From positions 5,982,926-6,046,925 of the forward strand of contig NC_062973.1 in the NCBI RefSeq assembly GCF_023078275.1: a stretch of DNA of 64,000 nt. Direction: 5' to 3'. This stretch comes from Leguminivora glycinivorella (lineage: Eukaryota > Arthropoda > Insecta > Lepidoptera > Tortricidae). The position numbers were made by a program, and so were the translations under genes. Positions 20,277-31,721 of this stretch are shown piece by piece. Positions within the stretch are counted from its first letter, which is position 1. Each line of letters opens with the position of its first letter. The notes beneath the pieces are model-generated. The model was not told the DNA's origin and searched no databases. It was given only the letters and a program-made list of their open reading frames with translations.

Positions 20277-21057
20277 TCTTACGGCATTCACTTCAAGTAA
20301 TTAGAAGCGACAGAGGAACTACTTTAATTAGTGAACTATTACGCCGGTACGAGTACTGAAAGGTATATGTGTCGGTTGTTCATAAGGCGCTTTTAGCATA
20401 AAGTTCCAATTAGAAATGGTCCTTATTGACTAATAGCTTCTACCCTTCGTGCGTAGAATTAGTAGGCAGTTTCATATAACAACCTCCCCATAATCATTAA
20501 CATGTAATACATTGGATTTCCGTCATAAAAACTATTCTACGTCCTCAGACTGTCTCCATACCAAGATTTATCAGACATGTGACAGACAGATAGACAAACC
20601 GAAACTAACACGATTTGCACTCATAATTTTATAACTAAACGGGACTTAATCGCGTAAACACTTGCATATACCTGGCCCGACGTTTCGAACATCATGTTAT
20701 GTTCGTGGTCACGGGTAGACTCAGACTAGACTAGACCCAAGGTACTTTTTTAAAGGTATACCTATTGTGTATACTAGAGTTTATAACATCATAATTCATA
20801 ATATGTGAGTTACATACCTCCTTTATTGACGTAATAAACAAAACGATTACCCTCAAACGGGTAAACGTATTTATCCCCAAATAATAGCTGCAGATTGCCA
20901 AATAAATAGATTACCAGGACGCCGACTCTGTATTAGAATTTCGTTTTAGGTTAAATCTTGTTTTGATACGACCTTCCGTCATCGCATAGATTAAATATAA
21001 TAAGATCATACCATCCCATACATTAAAATGCGACCGTCTAAAAACGCGCCTCCTAGT
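20277..21057. other. Tusp: Intron sequence with repeat scraps
   Basis: About 20635-20730 ('CGGGACTTAATCGCGTAAAC', 'CCCGACGTTTCGAACATC', 'GTTCGTGGTCACGGGTAGACTC') is a phrase of a common lepidopteran repeat, and a scrap also appears at 6536-6556. Nothing else is supported. Confidence 0.5.
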
Positions 21058-21290
21058 CAAATCAGCTTCTTTTTAAGAATTATCAAAACGGATTTCAACG
21101 TCTTGCTTATATGGAATTAATATGAAATCGAATTGAGTGACGTCACGGTCAACTCAGTTACTTTATATATTTCTACCTGACTTATTAAATAGAAATTGCA
21201 TTTTTAAAATAACTTCTATACATGTTTTTCTTATATTTATCTGATGCTTTATTTCGTGCATGGTATAACATATTTTAAGTACAGTCAAGT
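21058..21290 (+). repeat. Dispersed repeat, family I, copy 1
   Basis: It has 'AATCAGCTTCTTTTTAAGAA', 'GAGTGACGTCACGGTCAACT' and 'GCTTTATTTCGTGCATG'. Other copies are at 25965-26170 (minus), 52040-52225 and 61155-61385. Non-coding. Confidence 0.75.
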
Positions 21291-22175
21291 TCCCTTTGGT
21301 GATGACAGGCCACGAATACGTCTCATAACATTCGTGATGTCTCATAACATTCATGTCATGTCAAAACAAAATCCAAAACCGAAACAAAATTGGCCCAGGG
21401 ATGTTGCTACCCGGCCAGCTAAATTAAATTTCCATTTGTTAGAATGTAGATTGAAAGCGATTTGCTGTAGCAACGGTAGTTTGGCAGGAAAGTTGGGGAA
21501 TAGTAATCTGGGTTTCTGGCTAGTCTCTGCGTACGTTTGGTAGATCCGAGTCAGTAGAAATTGTGTTAAAATAAGAGATTTTTCTTCATACACCGTGTTT
21601 TTATTGAATTCCGTTAATTTTAAGGGAAGGATCTTTAGGTTAAATACAATTAATGGTCTCTAAGAAACTGGCGTTAACTCTTACGGTTATCGAAGTATAA
21701 AAAAAATACTGAACACGTGTACGACTGTACGTACGTGGCATCCCTTACCACTTTCTAATGTTGTTTGTTTTGACATGTGCCGTCAAACACTTTACATTTG
21801 ACTTTATTGTTATGATTATGATTAAGGTCCTCTCTCACTAATTAATTTAATGTATGGTAACGAAAACATATTTTTTATTTTCGAATTTAACAAAAAGCTA
21901 TATACAGTCCCTTTTAACAAAAAGCTATATGGTCCCTGATGATGAACCTAACCGTATGTCGAATTAAACGGAAAACAAAAAAAAACACGGTGTATATAAA
22001 CTTAAATCTTACATAAGCTATTTATAATGGCGGTCACTGTCCTATCTCCTAACACTTTGGTTAAGACACCTATTTTGATTAGAACTACCATTTTAGACCC
22101 AGGCAATGTTGGGCAGGGTGGGCAAAGTTACAGCATTTGGTGGTGAAATTCTTATCCACACGGTTAACATACATA
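21291..22175. other. Tusp: Unassigned intron sequence
   Basis: No supported gene or repeat boundary. The frame at 21244-21543 has no recognisable similarity. Confidence 0.35.
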
Positions 22176-22294
22176 CAGGGTGCATTAGGGTAATTTCGAA
22201 AGTCACAAATCACCATTATTTCAGTCATATGAAGATTCTCCTTTAGAAATTACGCGAACATTTCTGTGATTCGAATTTACCCCAATGCACCTTA
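22176..22294. mobile_element. Small TA-flanked MITE, GGTGCATTGGGG ends
   Basis: The left end CAGGGTGCATTAGGGTAATT is mirrored by the right end (reversed AAGGTGCATTGGGGTAAATT), between TA pairs at 22174 and 22295. The ends resemble those of the element at 59919-60027 and have the same G-run style as 13453-14792. Confidence 0.65.
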
Positions 22295-22628
22295 TAGTAT
22301 TTAGTTGTGTGGAGGATTCACTATACTTGTTCACCGAGACAAATTTCCAGGAAGCGACGGGAACAAAACCCGTTGCACGGCAAGAGGGCTCCCATTCAAT
22401 TAACCTTTCTTTCCCCACGGCTTTTGACCTATTTAGTCACATTTCTATTCACCGCCTGCCTCCGTCGTGTCAGTAATATCTGCCTGTGCTAATTGTGACC
22501 GTGGAAATTGAAGTGCGTAAACCTTTTAGAGCCGCCCCTGACCCTAGAGTTTACTTTTAAGACGAGAGGGAATGACCGCTCTAAACCGATTTTACATATG
22601 GTACAGGGGGACAATAGCAACAGATCCA

Positions 22629-22735
22629 TTTTTAGGGTTCCATGTTCCGTAGTCAACTAGGAACCCTTATAGTTTCGCCATGTCTGTCTGTCCGTCCGTC
22701 CGTCCGTCCGCGGATAATCTCAGTGACCGTTAGCA
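22629..22735 (-). repeat. Fragment of family J repeat
   Basis: It shows AGGGTTCCATGTTCCGTAG and the CTGTCTGTCCGTCCGTCCG run with 'AACCCTTATAGTTTCG', as in 27390-28260 and 52966-53826. Confidence 0.7.
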
Positions 22736-23590
22736 CTAGAAAGCTGAAATTTGGTACCAATATGCATATCAATCTCGCCGACAACAAAGTGGTAAAATAA
22801 AAAGTGAAAAAAAAAATATGTTTTGTTAGGGTAGTCACATTTACGTATGATCTAATTGTTGATTATTGTAAAAATTTGATTAGCGAAAAACTAATTTCAT
22901 AGAATTTTAATAATGCTCCTTGACACAAACTTTTATGTTATTCTTAACCTTTAAATGCATAGTGATGTATACAGCGCGTAAACCTAATAAGGGCGATAAA
23001 TGAAACCAGGCATATAATTCAATATTGTTATCATCAATTAAGAGGTGTTTTTGAGTTACTCTTAATTTTCACCCCATAATGAATTTTTGAAAAATTTCCC
23101 AGCAGCAATGTACTGTAAACGTGGTTGCGATGACAATCAATGACAACTGTCAACCAGCGTTTAACGCGAGTGTGTTTGCATTACGTTGAAGGCCGAATTA
23201 ATTTGTATGGATAAAAAAATATTTCAATTTTAAGTAAAAATTATCTAATTCCATTTTTTATGTCCTATACTCACCACCGTTAAGAGGTTCGCCCGTATTA
23301 GATTTACACACCATCACGCATTTTTGACTCTATTGACAGCAGGTCAAAATTCAAATTTGAATAAATAATTGTCAAGGTCATGCATTTAATGGTTAAGGCT
23401 GTCATCTCACACTTATTAATACGTAGGTATATTATTTATAAAAGCGAAAAGATTTTTATTCCAATTTATCAAAAAGCAGTGTCCTGCCGTGTTTCGCCAA
23501 AAATCGTTTCGTCAAATTTCATTTCCCAATAATCATATCGCAATAGTTTCATTTCCCAAAGTATTGTTTGGCAAAGGTATGTTTCGCAAG
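22736..23590. other. Tusp: Unassigned intron sequence
   Basis: No gene or repeat boundary supported. Confidence 0.35.
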
Positions 23591-23592
23591 TA

Positions 23593-25664
23593 AGGTCAGT
23601 GCGGGCAAGACCGGCATAGTTTATTTGAAATAAAGTTTGAGTGGATAAAACTCTATAATTAATGTAGTCTGCCGTAATGCGCATGGTCCTATGGGGTAGC
23701 AAATATTATATTTTACAAAGCTTTTATAATATTTTGGCGAAATATGGTAATTTTAAGTGATAAAAATCACATTTTTTAAGGCTCGGCGGGTTGACCGTCC
23801 CCCCGCGGTGAGCACGGGAAGACCGTCTAGTGCTTGTTGTCCCGTAATTTCATATGAGACTAGGTTCCAAAACCATGATCGTTGTTATTTTACGTAATAA
23901 CAGGGCAGAATGTGCTAGATAATTAATAAAATAACGTTTAAATTTTAAACATAGAAGCATTTTTCCATTTATAAGGCAAGACCGGCATATGTCCCGTAGA
24001 TGGGGTTCATAACCTTTTCTTTTCAGGTCCAATTTAGTCACGATATTACAGGCTCATATAAATCCAACTACTTATTTGTTTTTGAAACTTGGTTATTAAA
24101 TAAAGGATATTAGGTACGTGAAATAGTTTGGTAACATTTCTTAGCAATGTCCCAGACATTATCAAATATGTTTTCAGGGGTGCTGATTTCAAAATTAATG
24201 ACCAATTTGGAATCTGATATTACTGACTATCACTTTGACACAAAAGTCGTCATGGTTGTCGCCAAATAAGTTTTCGGAGGTGCTGATTTCAAAATTAATA
24301 AACAATCTGGAATCTGACATTGCTGACTGTCACTTCGACGCAAAAGTCGTAATAGGTGTCGTCAGATAGGTTTTCGGGGGTACTGATTCCAAAATTAATG
24401 ACTAATTTGAAATCTGACATTGCTGACTGTCACTTTGACACAAAAGTCGTCTGGTGTGTCGTCAAATAAGTTTGCGGGGGTGCTGATTCCTACATTAATG
24501 ATCAATTTAGAATTTGATATAGTTGACTGTCACATTGAATTAAAAGTTTTCATGGGTGTCATCAAACAGTTTTTTGGCTGTAATGGTTATTGGAATGAGC
24601 ACCCCCGAGAACCTGTTTGACCACACCCATGACCACTTTTGTGTCAAAGTTACAGTCATCAGCAATGTCAGATTCCAAAGTGGTGTTTAATTTTTAAATC
24701 AGCACTCCCGAAAACATATTGATGACACCCATGACCACTTTTGTGTCAAAGTGACAGTCAGCAATGTCAATTAAGGGTCGGGTAGCCGTAAAATAGTCGG
24801 TCAAAACCGTTTTAAGGGTACCTATACGGTCCCTGTTGGGTAATGCTGATTATAAAAATAATGACCAACTTGAAACCCTACTCTCTTTTGAAATATTTGT
24901 CGCCGCATTTTGCACACTCTACATAACAAAAATAATAAAAAAACGGGTAGAACTTATGATAATTCTACCAACTTAAATATGATGATGAATAATGCAGTGT
25001 AGGCTTACTTCTGTTCACCTCTTATCATTCTTCACAACCATGTCACATATATTTTATTTTTACTTAATACTTTCGAATGATTTTAGTAACACCATACGAA
25101 TCATTACCAAAACTGTATTTCGAAGTTAAAATCAAAAACGGTAGGTACAACTACCATAAGCCAAAAACGTACTTATATATTGATATCGTTTACACTCGAC
25201 TTATTTCCAATAAAGCCTAAAAAAGGTTGGCAACTCCTTGTTTATCGTATGCCGGTCTTGCCTTTCTCTTTTATGCCGGACTTTCTGAGTAGGCACAATT
25301 ACTAAGTTACATATTTCAGAACATAAAACTAGAAATTGAGCGCGTTTTGAGTAGATTAATAGTACTAGTCAGAAAGAACGGTTATTAAATGACTACGTTA
25401 CATATAAAATATACAAATATTCCGACTGCTTCTATTTTATTTTAATTTTTTGCGGAACCATGTTGAACTCGGTGTTCGAGCTCGAAACACAAATCAAGAT
25501 TATTGTTAACTAGTGTTCGTCCTAGGGATATGTTTTGAAGACCAATAGCTTGAGGATGAAAAACTGTTATACCTTCGGAGGTGTGAGAGGCGTAGATATA
25601 TAAACACAAAAGTTATAGTCAATAGACGGTCTTTCCGGGTAGACGGTCTTCCCCACACTGACCT
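23593..25664. mobile_element. 2.07-kb TA-flanked element with internal 100-bp array
   Basis: It lies between TA at 23591-23592 and 25665-25666. The ends are AGGTCAGTGCGGGCAAGACC and, reversed, AGGTCAGTGTGGGGAAGACC. The terminal phrase 'GGCAAGACCGGCAT'/'GGAAGACCGTCTA' recurs inside near both ends (23800-23830, 23973-23995, 25250-25290, 25620-25650). The centre is a repeat array (24171-24775). No transposase frame survives, so it is non-autonomous; the TA site and ends suggest a pogo/Tc1-type origin. Confidence 0.8.
24171..24775. repeat. Four 100-bp direct units then two inverted units
   Basis: TGCTGATTTC/TACTGATTCC markers fall exactly at 24181, 24281, 24381 and 24481. Each unit has 'AATTAATGACCAATTTGGAA', 'GACTGTCACTTTGACACAAA' and 'GTCGTC..GTGTCGTCAAATA'. 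From about 24595 two units run in the opposite direction (GAGCACCCCCGAGAACC, CAGCACTCCCGAAAACAT). Spacing in the inverted part is about 104 bp. Confidence 0.9.
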
Positions 25665-25964
25665 TAATTAAAAATGAATAGAACATAATGGTTTTGAAAA
25701 CATAAGGTTTCTTTCTAATAAAATGTATCCGGACATGTAAGTGAAAATGTCATCCTTGACATTTGCAGCAGGAGGAAAAAAAGTACGACATACTTAGAGT
25801 CGTGCTGAATTTAATGGCAATGTCAGTTTGTTATGTCACATTACTCTTATGCGTAGATTACAGTATAGTCGTCTGCTATTTATGTATTACATTTCGAGAG
25901 TGGCCAAAATACGAGTAACTATGTGACATTGGTCTTTGCTATGTAAAATAGACAACTTGACAGT

Positions 25965-26170
25965 ACTTAAAATAAAATATTTTATACCATGCACGAAATA
26001 AAGCATCAGATAATAAAAAAACGGGGACAGAAGTTATTTTAACTCCAATTTATATTTTATAAATCAGATAGAAATATGTAAAGTAAATCAATTGACCGTC
26101 ACTCAATTCGATTTCATATTAATTCCATATTAGCAAGTCGTTCAAAATCGTTTTTGACTAGAAGGAAAGT
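25965..26170 (-). repeat. Dispersed repeat, family I, copy 2
   Basis: Reverse complement of 21058-21290: CATGCACGAAATAAAGCATC near the left and 'GACCGTCACTCAATTCGATT' near the right. Confidence 0.75.
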
Positions 26171-26275
26171 AACCTGTTACAATTACAATAAGCAGTACGG
26201 ACATTTCAATAAAAGAAAAGTAACACAGCAATACGACAATCCAAGTAACCTATTTTCTTCAAGGCAATTCGGCTA

Positions 26276-26480
26276 CGGGGCCTGAGCTCATATTCCTCCC
26301 GGAGAGGATTTTCTTGTATAATTTTAACCGTGAACTGTGTTATGTACGTAGCCAAATGCACAAACGCTCACGATAATATCTGTTTCGTAGCTATCTATCT
26401 CTATCGCTCTTGCGTATTAGCGCGACAGAGCCAGACTGCATTTCTGTCGGCGTGTGGCGTCGACTATTGCCCTTCGGTTA
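26276..26480 (-). mobile_element. Decayed MITE, family M, copy 2
   Basis: It opens with CAATTCGGCTACGGGGCC and later has GTAGCCAAATGCACAAACGC and 'ATCTATCTCTATCGCTCTTGCGTATT..GCGCGACAGAGCCAG', the family M body reversed. It is longer and more diverged than the 157-bp copies and may be two overlapping insertions. Confidence 0.65.
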
Positions 26481-26705
26481 CGCCGGCTGTGGAGATAATT
26501 AATTGAAAAAGAGTAGGTATTGGAATATGACAAATGCCTACTATAGATGCTTCGTTTGTCGTTTCATTATTCTACCTACTGATTGTACCCTATAAGTATT
26601 CATTAATAATATCGGCCCGTGCCGTGTTAATTACACAATGTGTGGTACCGTTACGTGTCGGCTCAGTTGTATAGTCATAGGTAAGTAATAACGACTAAGG
26701 TGACC

Positions 26706-26862
26706 AGGGTGGCTAGCCGAATGGCACAATCGCTCACGAAACGCTCACGAAACGAAGCGCTAGTAGATATCTATCTCTATCGCGCTTGCGTATTGGCGCG
26801 ACAGAGCCAGCGGCGTATCGCTTTCGTTTGGCGTCGGAGAAATGCCATTCGGCTACGGGGCC
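26706..26862 (-). mobile_element. 157-bp MITE, family M, copy 3
   Basis: It is the reverse complement of 12024-12180, with the same length and practically identical sequence over the central ~120 bp. Such identity means recent movement. The frame that runs through both copies (26734-27000 minus) is repeat sequence, not a gene. Confidence 0.88.
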
Positions 26863-27389
26863 AGTCGCTTGTATTATGAATTCGACAAACAAGGTATGTG
26901 TGTAACATAGAGGAATAAGTATGGCAAGAGTTGTAACTCCATACATCAGTAAATTTGTATAGGCATACTTAAGTGACATCGCTAGATCAGATCGCGTCAA
27001 ATAGCGTGATCAGTATCACTAATCGATACTAGGTGGCAACTGTGTTTCGTCTGCCAAAAATGTAATATTAGAATAGTTTACAACTTATATTACAAGCAGA
27101 AGGAATTGTGATATTAGCTAAAAATTGGTGAGCATTAAATTTTTCGTTCGTCGCGACATCTATTGACAAGTAGCAGTATTGATAAATTACGCTAGTTGAC
27201 GCGTGATTGTCGCTAGATGTCACTTAAGTATGTCTATACAAATAACCCGCATTTACTGATGTATGGAGTTACAATTCTTCCCTTACTTATTCCTCTATGG
27301 TGTGTAAGTAGGCACCCATATAAGGACCTAAATTTGAAACTTCGCTGGCATTTATTTTGTTACAATTTCTTTCTGAACCTACTGTATCA
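26863..27389. repeat. Local inverted segment pair in the intron
   Basis: At 26920-26990 'ATGGCAAGAGTTGTAACTCCATACATCAGTAAAT..TAGGCATACTTAAGTGACATC' is mirrored at 27215-27290 'GATGTCACTTAAGTATG..ACTGATGTATGGAGTTACAATTC'. This gives a TIR-like structure of about 370 bp (26920-27290) with ~70-bp arms. No gene inside. It is probably another MITE. Confidence 0.65.
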
Positions 27390-28260
27390 AAAAACCGGCC
27401 AAGTGCGAGTCGGGCTCGCGCACAAAGGGTTCCGTAGCAGCAAATATAATAAACCAATAACTTAACCAAAATTACAGTTAAATCAACCTATCTCAAAAAC
27501 TATAAGAGATACTTTGATCAAACCAAAAATCGTTGAAAGAGTTAATTAGCATGCATCACCTCTATTTTTTTTAGAATTTTATACCCCGTAGTTATAAAAA
27601 TAGAGGGGGGGGGACATACTTTTTACGACTTTACATACATACATACATACAATCACGCCTGTATCCCATAAAGGGGTAGGCAGAACACATGAAACTACTA
27701 AAGCTTCAGTGCCACTCTTGGCAAATAAGGGGTTGAAAGAAAACGAAACTGTGACATTGCAGTGACAGGTTGCCAGCCTCTCGCCTACGCCACAATTTAA
27801 CCCATATCCCATGGTCGCCTTCTACGACACCCACGGGAAGAAAGGGGGTGGTGAAATTCTTAACCCGTCACCACACAGGCACTTTTTACGACTTTGAGAG
27901 CTGATATCTCAAAAACCGTTCACTTTAAGAAAAATGTTTTTTAGAAAACTTTATATCATTTTAAAAGACCTTTCCATTGATACCCCACACGGGTATGTAC
28001 ATCGAAAAAAAAATTTTCATCCCTCAGTTACATGTATGGGGGGCCCCCCCCCAATTCTTTTTTTTACTATTTAGTGTCATAATTTTGTAGCGGTTCATAC
28101 AACACATATTCCCATCAAATTTCATCACTGTAGTACTTATAGTTTCCGAGTAAATCGGCTGTGACAGACGGACAGACGGACAGACGGACAGACGGACAGA
28201 CGGACATGACGAAACTATAAGGGTTCCGTTTTTGCCATTTTGGCTACGGAACCCTAAAAA
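27390..28260 (+). repeat. Family J repeat, interrupted by a SINE
   Basis: It begins AAAACCGGCCAAGTGCGAGT and ends GGCTACGGAACCCTAAAAA with a (GACGGACA)n run at 28164-28206, both hallmarks of an arthropod dispersed repeat. A SINE (27633-27880) is inserted with a 15-bp target duplication. Another copy, reversed, is 52966-53826. Small frames inside are not genes. Confidence 0.8.
27618..27895 (-). mobile_element. SINE family E insertion with 15-bp target duplication
   Basis: The body 27633-27880 reads, on the minus strand, from GGTGACGGGTTAAGAATTTC to CAGGCGTGATTGTATGTATG, ending in a (TGTA)n tail. ACTTTTTACGACTTT flanks it on both sides (27618-27632, 27881-27895), showing insertion by target-primed reverse transcription. 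No tRNA-like head is obvious. Other copies or pieces: 8047, 28332, 32790, 36163, 50622, 60922, 61734. Confidence 0.88.
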
Positions 28261-28331
28261 TGACATAGGTAGGTACTGAGAATTACAAACTGCAAAATAC
28301 GCGATATTAAATAACGGGTAATAACAAGTGC

Positions 28332-28436
28332 GTGAAGCGAAAGTGGTTTGTCAGGATCGTAGTAAATGGAAATCCGTGATCTCTGCCTACCCCTCTGGGA
28401 AACAGGCGTGATTGTATGTATGTATGTATGTATGTA
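28332..28436 (+). repeat. SINE family E variant 3' end
   Basis: GTGAAGCGAAAGTGGTTTGT then TCTGCCTACCCCTCTGGG and a TGTA tail. It matches 36163-36345 reversed, so it is a subfamily distinct from 27633-27880. Confidence 0.7.
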
Positions 28437-28519
28437 ATAACAACTTATATGTACCTCATACTGTATGTGACCGTTTGTTTCTTTCTCAATAAAAAAAAAA
28501 AAAAAACCGAATTACTTTT

Positions 28520-28860
28520 CAGTACTCATGATGCTATTTTATCTCACTAGTGTGCGAAATGGTTCATTATATGCCTTACACGAAAGAAGAAGGTACGAAA
28601 AGGGCCATATGAACTAAAATAGTATTGTTTAGTACAGATGGTGTTTTTTACGCACTAGTGCGAGAAGTGGTTCATTTCTTGTCAGGTTGAAACTTCGGAG
28701 GGCCATCTGTAAAAAAACGTCGTACGATACACGTGCGAAAAGGAAATTCGTAACCCGTCTCGATTTAAAACACTCCCTTCGGTTGTGTTTAATTTATCGC
28801 CACTAGTTCCGAACTTCCTCTTTTTCGCACTTGTATCGTAATGTACTTTTCTATCATTAA
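28520..28860 (+). repeat. Dispersed repeat, family G, copy 1
   Basis: 'GCACTAGTGCGAGAAGTGG', 'GAAACTTCGGAGGGCCATCT', 'GTACGATACACGTGCGAAAA' and 'TTGTATCGTAATGTACT' recur at 35698-35925. The inner parts are partly mirrored (GTGCGAAAAGGAA / TTCCTC..TTCGCAC). Confidence 0.7.
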
Positions 28861-28985
28861 TCTGAATCTCGAAAAGATTTTCCGAATTCGGAGGACTGGA
28901 AATACTAGTACATTTTGTGGATGTGGAAAAGAGAGGTAGCTCAAAACGAAAGTAAACTTTTTCTGGAGCTAGTAAATCGACCGAC

Positions 28986-29250
28986 GACCGGTCTGGCTCA
29001 GTCGGTAGTGAGTGACCCTGCCTGCTGAGCCGCGGTCCTGGGTTCGAATCCCAGTAAAGGCATTTATTTGTGTGATGAGCACAGATATTTGTTCCTGAGT
29101 CATGGATGTTTTCTATGTATATAAGTATGTATTTATCTATTTAAGTACCTACGTATATCGTCGCTTAGCACCCATAGTACAAGCTTTGCTTAGTTTGGGG
29201 CTAAGTTGATCTGTGTAAGGTGTCCCCAATAATTATTTATTTTAAATACC
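28986..29250 (+). mobile_element. tRNA-derived SINE (type 1), plus copy
   Basis: The head GTCTGGCTCAGTCGGTAGTG (A box) and GGTTCGAATCCCAG (B box) is followed by a body with 'GTGATGAGCACAGATATTTG', 'CATGGATGTTTTCTATGTAT' and 'GTAAGGTGTCCCCAATA', ending in an A/T-rich tail. It is mirrored by 30155-30422; the two face each other tail to tail, 0.9 kb apart. Confidence 0.88.
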
Positions 29251-30154
29251 GCAAGCTGTATGGTTTATTAAACCTATTAAACGCCGTTACTCAGCACAAA
29301 CAAACTCTTTTACCTACTAAACACATTGAAATTTTCCTCAATCTTAATATTTGAGCAAATTTGAATAATTGTTCAAGGGGTGAATTTTAAGCTTGCCGCG
29401 TTTACAGAATGGAATGGCCATTAGGGTCCGTATTTACTTAGTTGTGTCCATCTGTTTAAGGAATGAGGGTTCAGGTAGATTTATAGTCATTTTCATTTAA
29501 AGAACATTGTAGAGGTTTTATCATCCTGTACACGGTGTAACATGAGGAAACCGAATAATTTTAATAGCGTATTCCTAATCATAATTAGAAGACTAAAATG
29601 TCATATAAACGTTTCTGGATTTCGCCTATTTTCAGAGTTATAAGCATTTAAAAAAATAACAATTACTTATTATTTTTAAGAACAAAACGCTGTTTTGATG
29701 GCGATGATGCCGTTATCGGACATAATCTAACTAGTTGTCAAAAAGCAACTAGTGACGCGTTGCAAAAAAATATCATTTTAGAAGAAAATTGCAAATTTTT
29801 ATTTTAAGTGCCAGTTTTACGAATAACATTTACTTTTTATGTGAAAATACACCCAAAAACTAAAAAAAAATACACACGAAAAAATTTTTTTTTGGCAAAA
29901 TTAGCTTGAATGTTATTTGACACATTTTATCTTTATTTTGCCCTCAGAAATGCGTTGTTTGAAATCTTTCGGCAATGGCAAAAAGGATCGATTATACGCT
30001 GTTACGCTACACGTAAAAAATCTTGATGACACACCTCACGTGTCGACCGCACAGAAACGGTTAACTTTTGACTTTGTTTAATTAATTTAGGTACATAGAA
30101 TAAGTTTAAAGTGTTATTCTTCAACATAGAATAAGTTTAAAGTGTTAATAAATA
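29251..30154. other. Tusp: AT-rich spacer between two SINEs
   Basis: No gene. The 29530-29770 part ('GTGTAACATGAGGAAACCG', 'CAACTAGTGACGCG') looks like a decayed repeat. Confidence 0.4.
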
Positions 30155-30422
30155 AATAAATAATAATAAATAATAAATATTATAGGACATTCTTACACAG
30201 ATTGACTGAGGCCCACGGTAAGCTCAAGAAGGCTTGTGTTGTGGGTACTCAGACAACGATATATATAATATATTATAAATACTTATATACGTAGAAAACA
30301 TCCATGACTCAGGAACAAATATCTGTGCTCATCACACAAATAAATGCCCTTACCGGGATTCGAACCCGGGACCGCGGCGCAGCAGGCAGGGTCACTACCG
30401 ACTGCGCCAGACCGGTCGTCAA
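30155..30422 (-). mobile_element. tRNA-derived SINE (type 1), minus copy
   Basis: Reverse complement of 28986-29250: 'CATCCATGACTCAGGAACAA', GGGATTCGAACCCGGGACC (B box) and GACTGCGCCAGACCGGTC (A box). Its AAATAAATAAATAATAATAA tail lies on the left, 30150-30180. Confidence 0.88.
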
Positions 30423-30844
30423 AACGTCGGACGTCACTTCTAAGTAAAAATTGTACCTAGGCGTGACGTCACGCGAAACTTTAACGCACTGTACCGTTGT
30501 TATTTTTCATTAACGAGAAAAAAGAAAAAATACGTGTCTAAAGTTCTTTGATAATCTGACGGACTAATTAGTTTTTATTTAGTCGTCTCGCCGATGATGT
30601 AGAGTAAGTTGCGTAGATCGGGTCGGATAGCGGATAGTATGAAGCAAACCAAAACTATTTATAGGTACATTACAATATTACTTCTAAATACTTGAAAAGT
30701 GGATGCAATTGAAATAATTAATTATATACCTCTGTCTCAATACATATTTACGTGGCGCAGTCGGTAGGATGACACGGTTCATTCAAATAAATTGACATTT
30801 GAGTCTCATACAAAAGTGTTCTTAAATAGTAGCGTCCAAACAGT

Positions 30845-31072
30845 TTTTCTAATAACCTAACCACAAAATTAAAAAAAAAACCCTTACATAATGGACCGAT
30901 TTTCATAAAACATAGCTAAGAACACTCCCGACTAATTCAGTTTTCAAACTAAATCCGTTCGGGAGTTACGATGCCGCAGACAGACATACACACAGACAGA
31001 CAGACAGACAGACAGACGGACAGGCAAACAGACAGACACGTCAAACTTATAACACCCGGGTTAAAAATGTCC
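30845..31072 (+). repeat. Family K repeat, copy 1
   Basis: 'ATGGACCGATTTTCATAAAA', 'CTAAGAACACTCCCGACTAA', 'CGTTCGGGAGTTACGATGCC' and a (CAGA)n run followed by 'CGTCAAACTTATAACACC'. Same order at 31400-31648 and 60676-60858. Non-coding. Confidence 0.75.
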
Positions 31073-31210
31073 AATATGTCCATATTAGCGGCCCTATTCT
31101 ATTGGCAACGCGCGTGAATGAGTGATGCTGATTGTCACAAATACAAGTAATTTTATGGCGGCAGCCGATGGAACTAATTTAACTCCATAAGATTTAACCA
31201 AGGATAATCT

Positions 31211-31365
31211 AAGGATTTACAATCTTCATACTAAAAATCGTACCTCCATTTTTTAGCGCCATCTATTTAATACTATCACAACTGCACTGTGATGCCTACA
31301 AATTTATTTTTTTCAAAATGTGTATTGACGTGATATCATGATATTAAAATAAAGAAGCACGTCAG
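31211..31365 (-). repeat. Family D repeat, partial reversed copy
   Basis: 'TTTTTTAGCGCCATCTATTT', 'AATACTATCACAACTGCACT' and 'GTGTATTGACGTGATATCAT' are the reverse of parts of 5765-6065 and 33012-33325. Confidence 0.7.
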
Positions 31366-31399
31366 TTGTTTTTTCATTTTAATTTTGTGTTTAGGTTGG

Positions 31400-31648
31400 G
31401 TTATTATAAGTAATAACCTAACCTAAAAACAAAATTAAAATGAAAAAACCCCCGACCGCGACACAGTGGACCGATTTTCATGAAACATGGCTAAGAACAC
31501 TCCCGACTAACTCAGCTTTCAAACTAAAAAAACTAAATCCAAATCGGTTCATCCGTTCGGGAGCTACGATGCCACAGACAGACACACATACAGACCGACA
31601 GACACGTCAAACTTATAACACCCCGTCGTTTTTGCGTTGGGGGTTAAA
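31400..31648 (+). repeat. Family K repeat, copy 2
   Basis: The fullest copy: CCCCCGACCGCGACACAGTG to CCGTCGTTTTTGCGTTGGGG and GTTAAAAA. The frame 31440-31685 is repeat-derived and not a gene. Confidence 0.75.
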
Positions 31649-31721
31649 AAATAAAAACATGCAAAAATGTTTGGGGAAAATATGATATCCTTATGATACC
31701 ATATGCCATTAATATAATAAA

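Noticed and set aside
24171..24775. Centromeric satellite
   Set aside because: Only six units and enclosed by transposon ends; no longer array is visible in this window.
28164..28206. A CRISPR-like repeat array
   Set aside because: It is a simple (GACGGACA)n microsatellite with no spacers, within an animal dispersed repeat.
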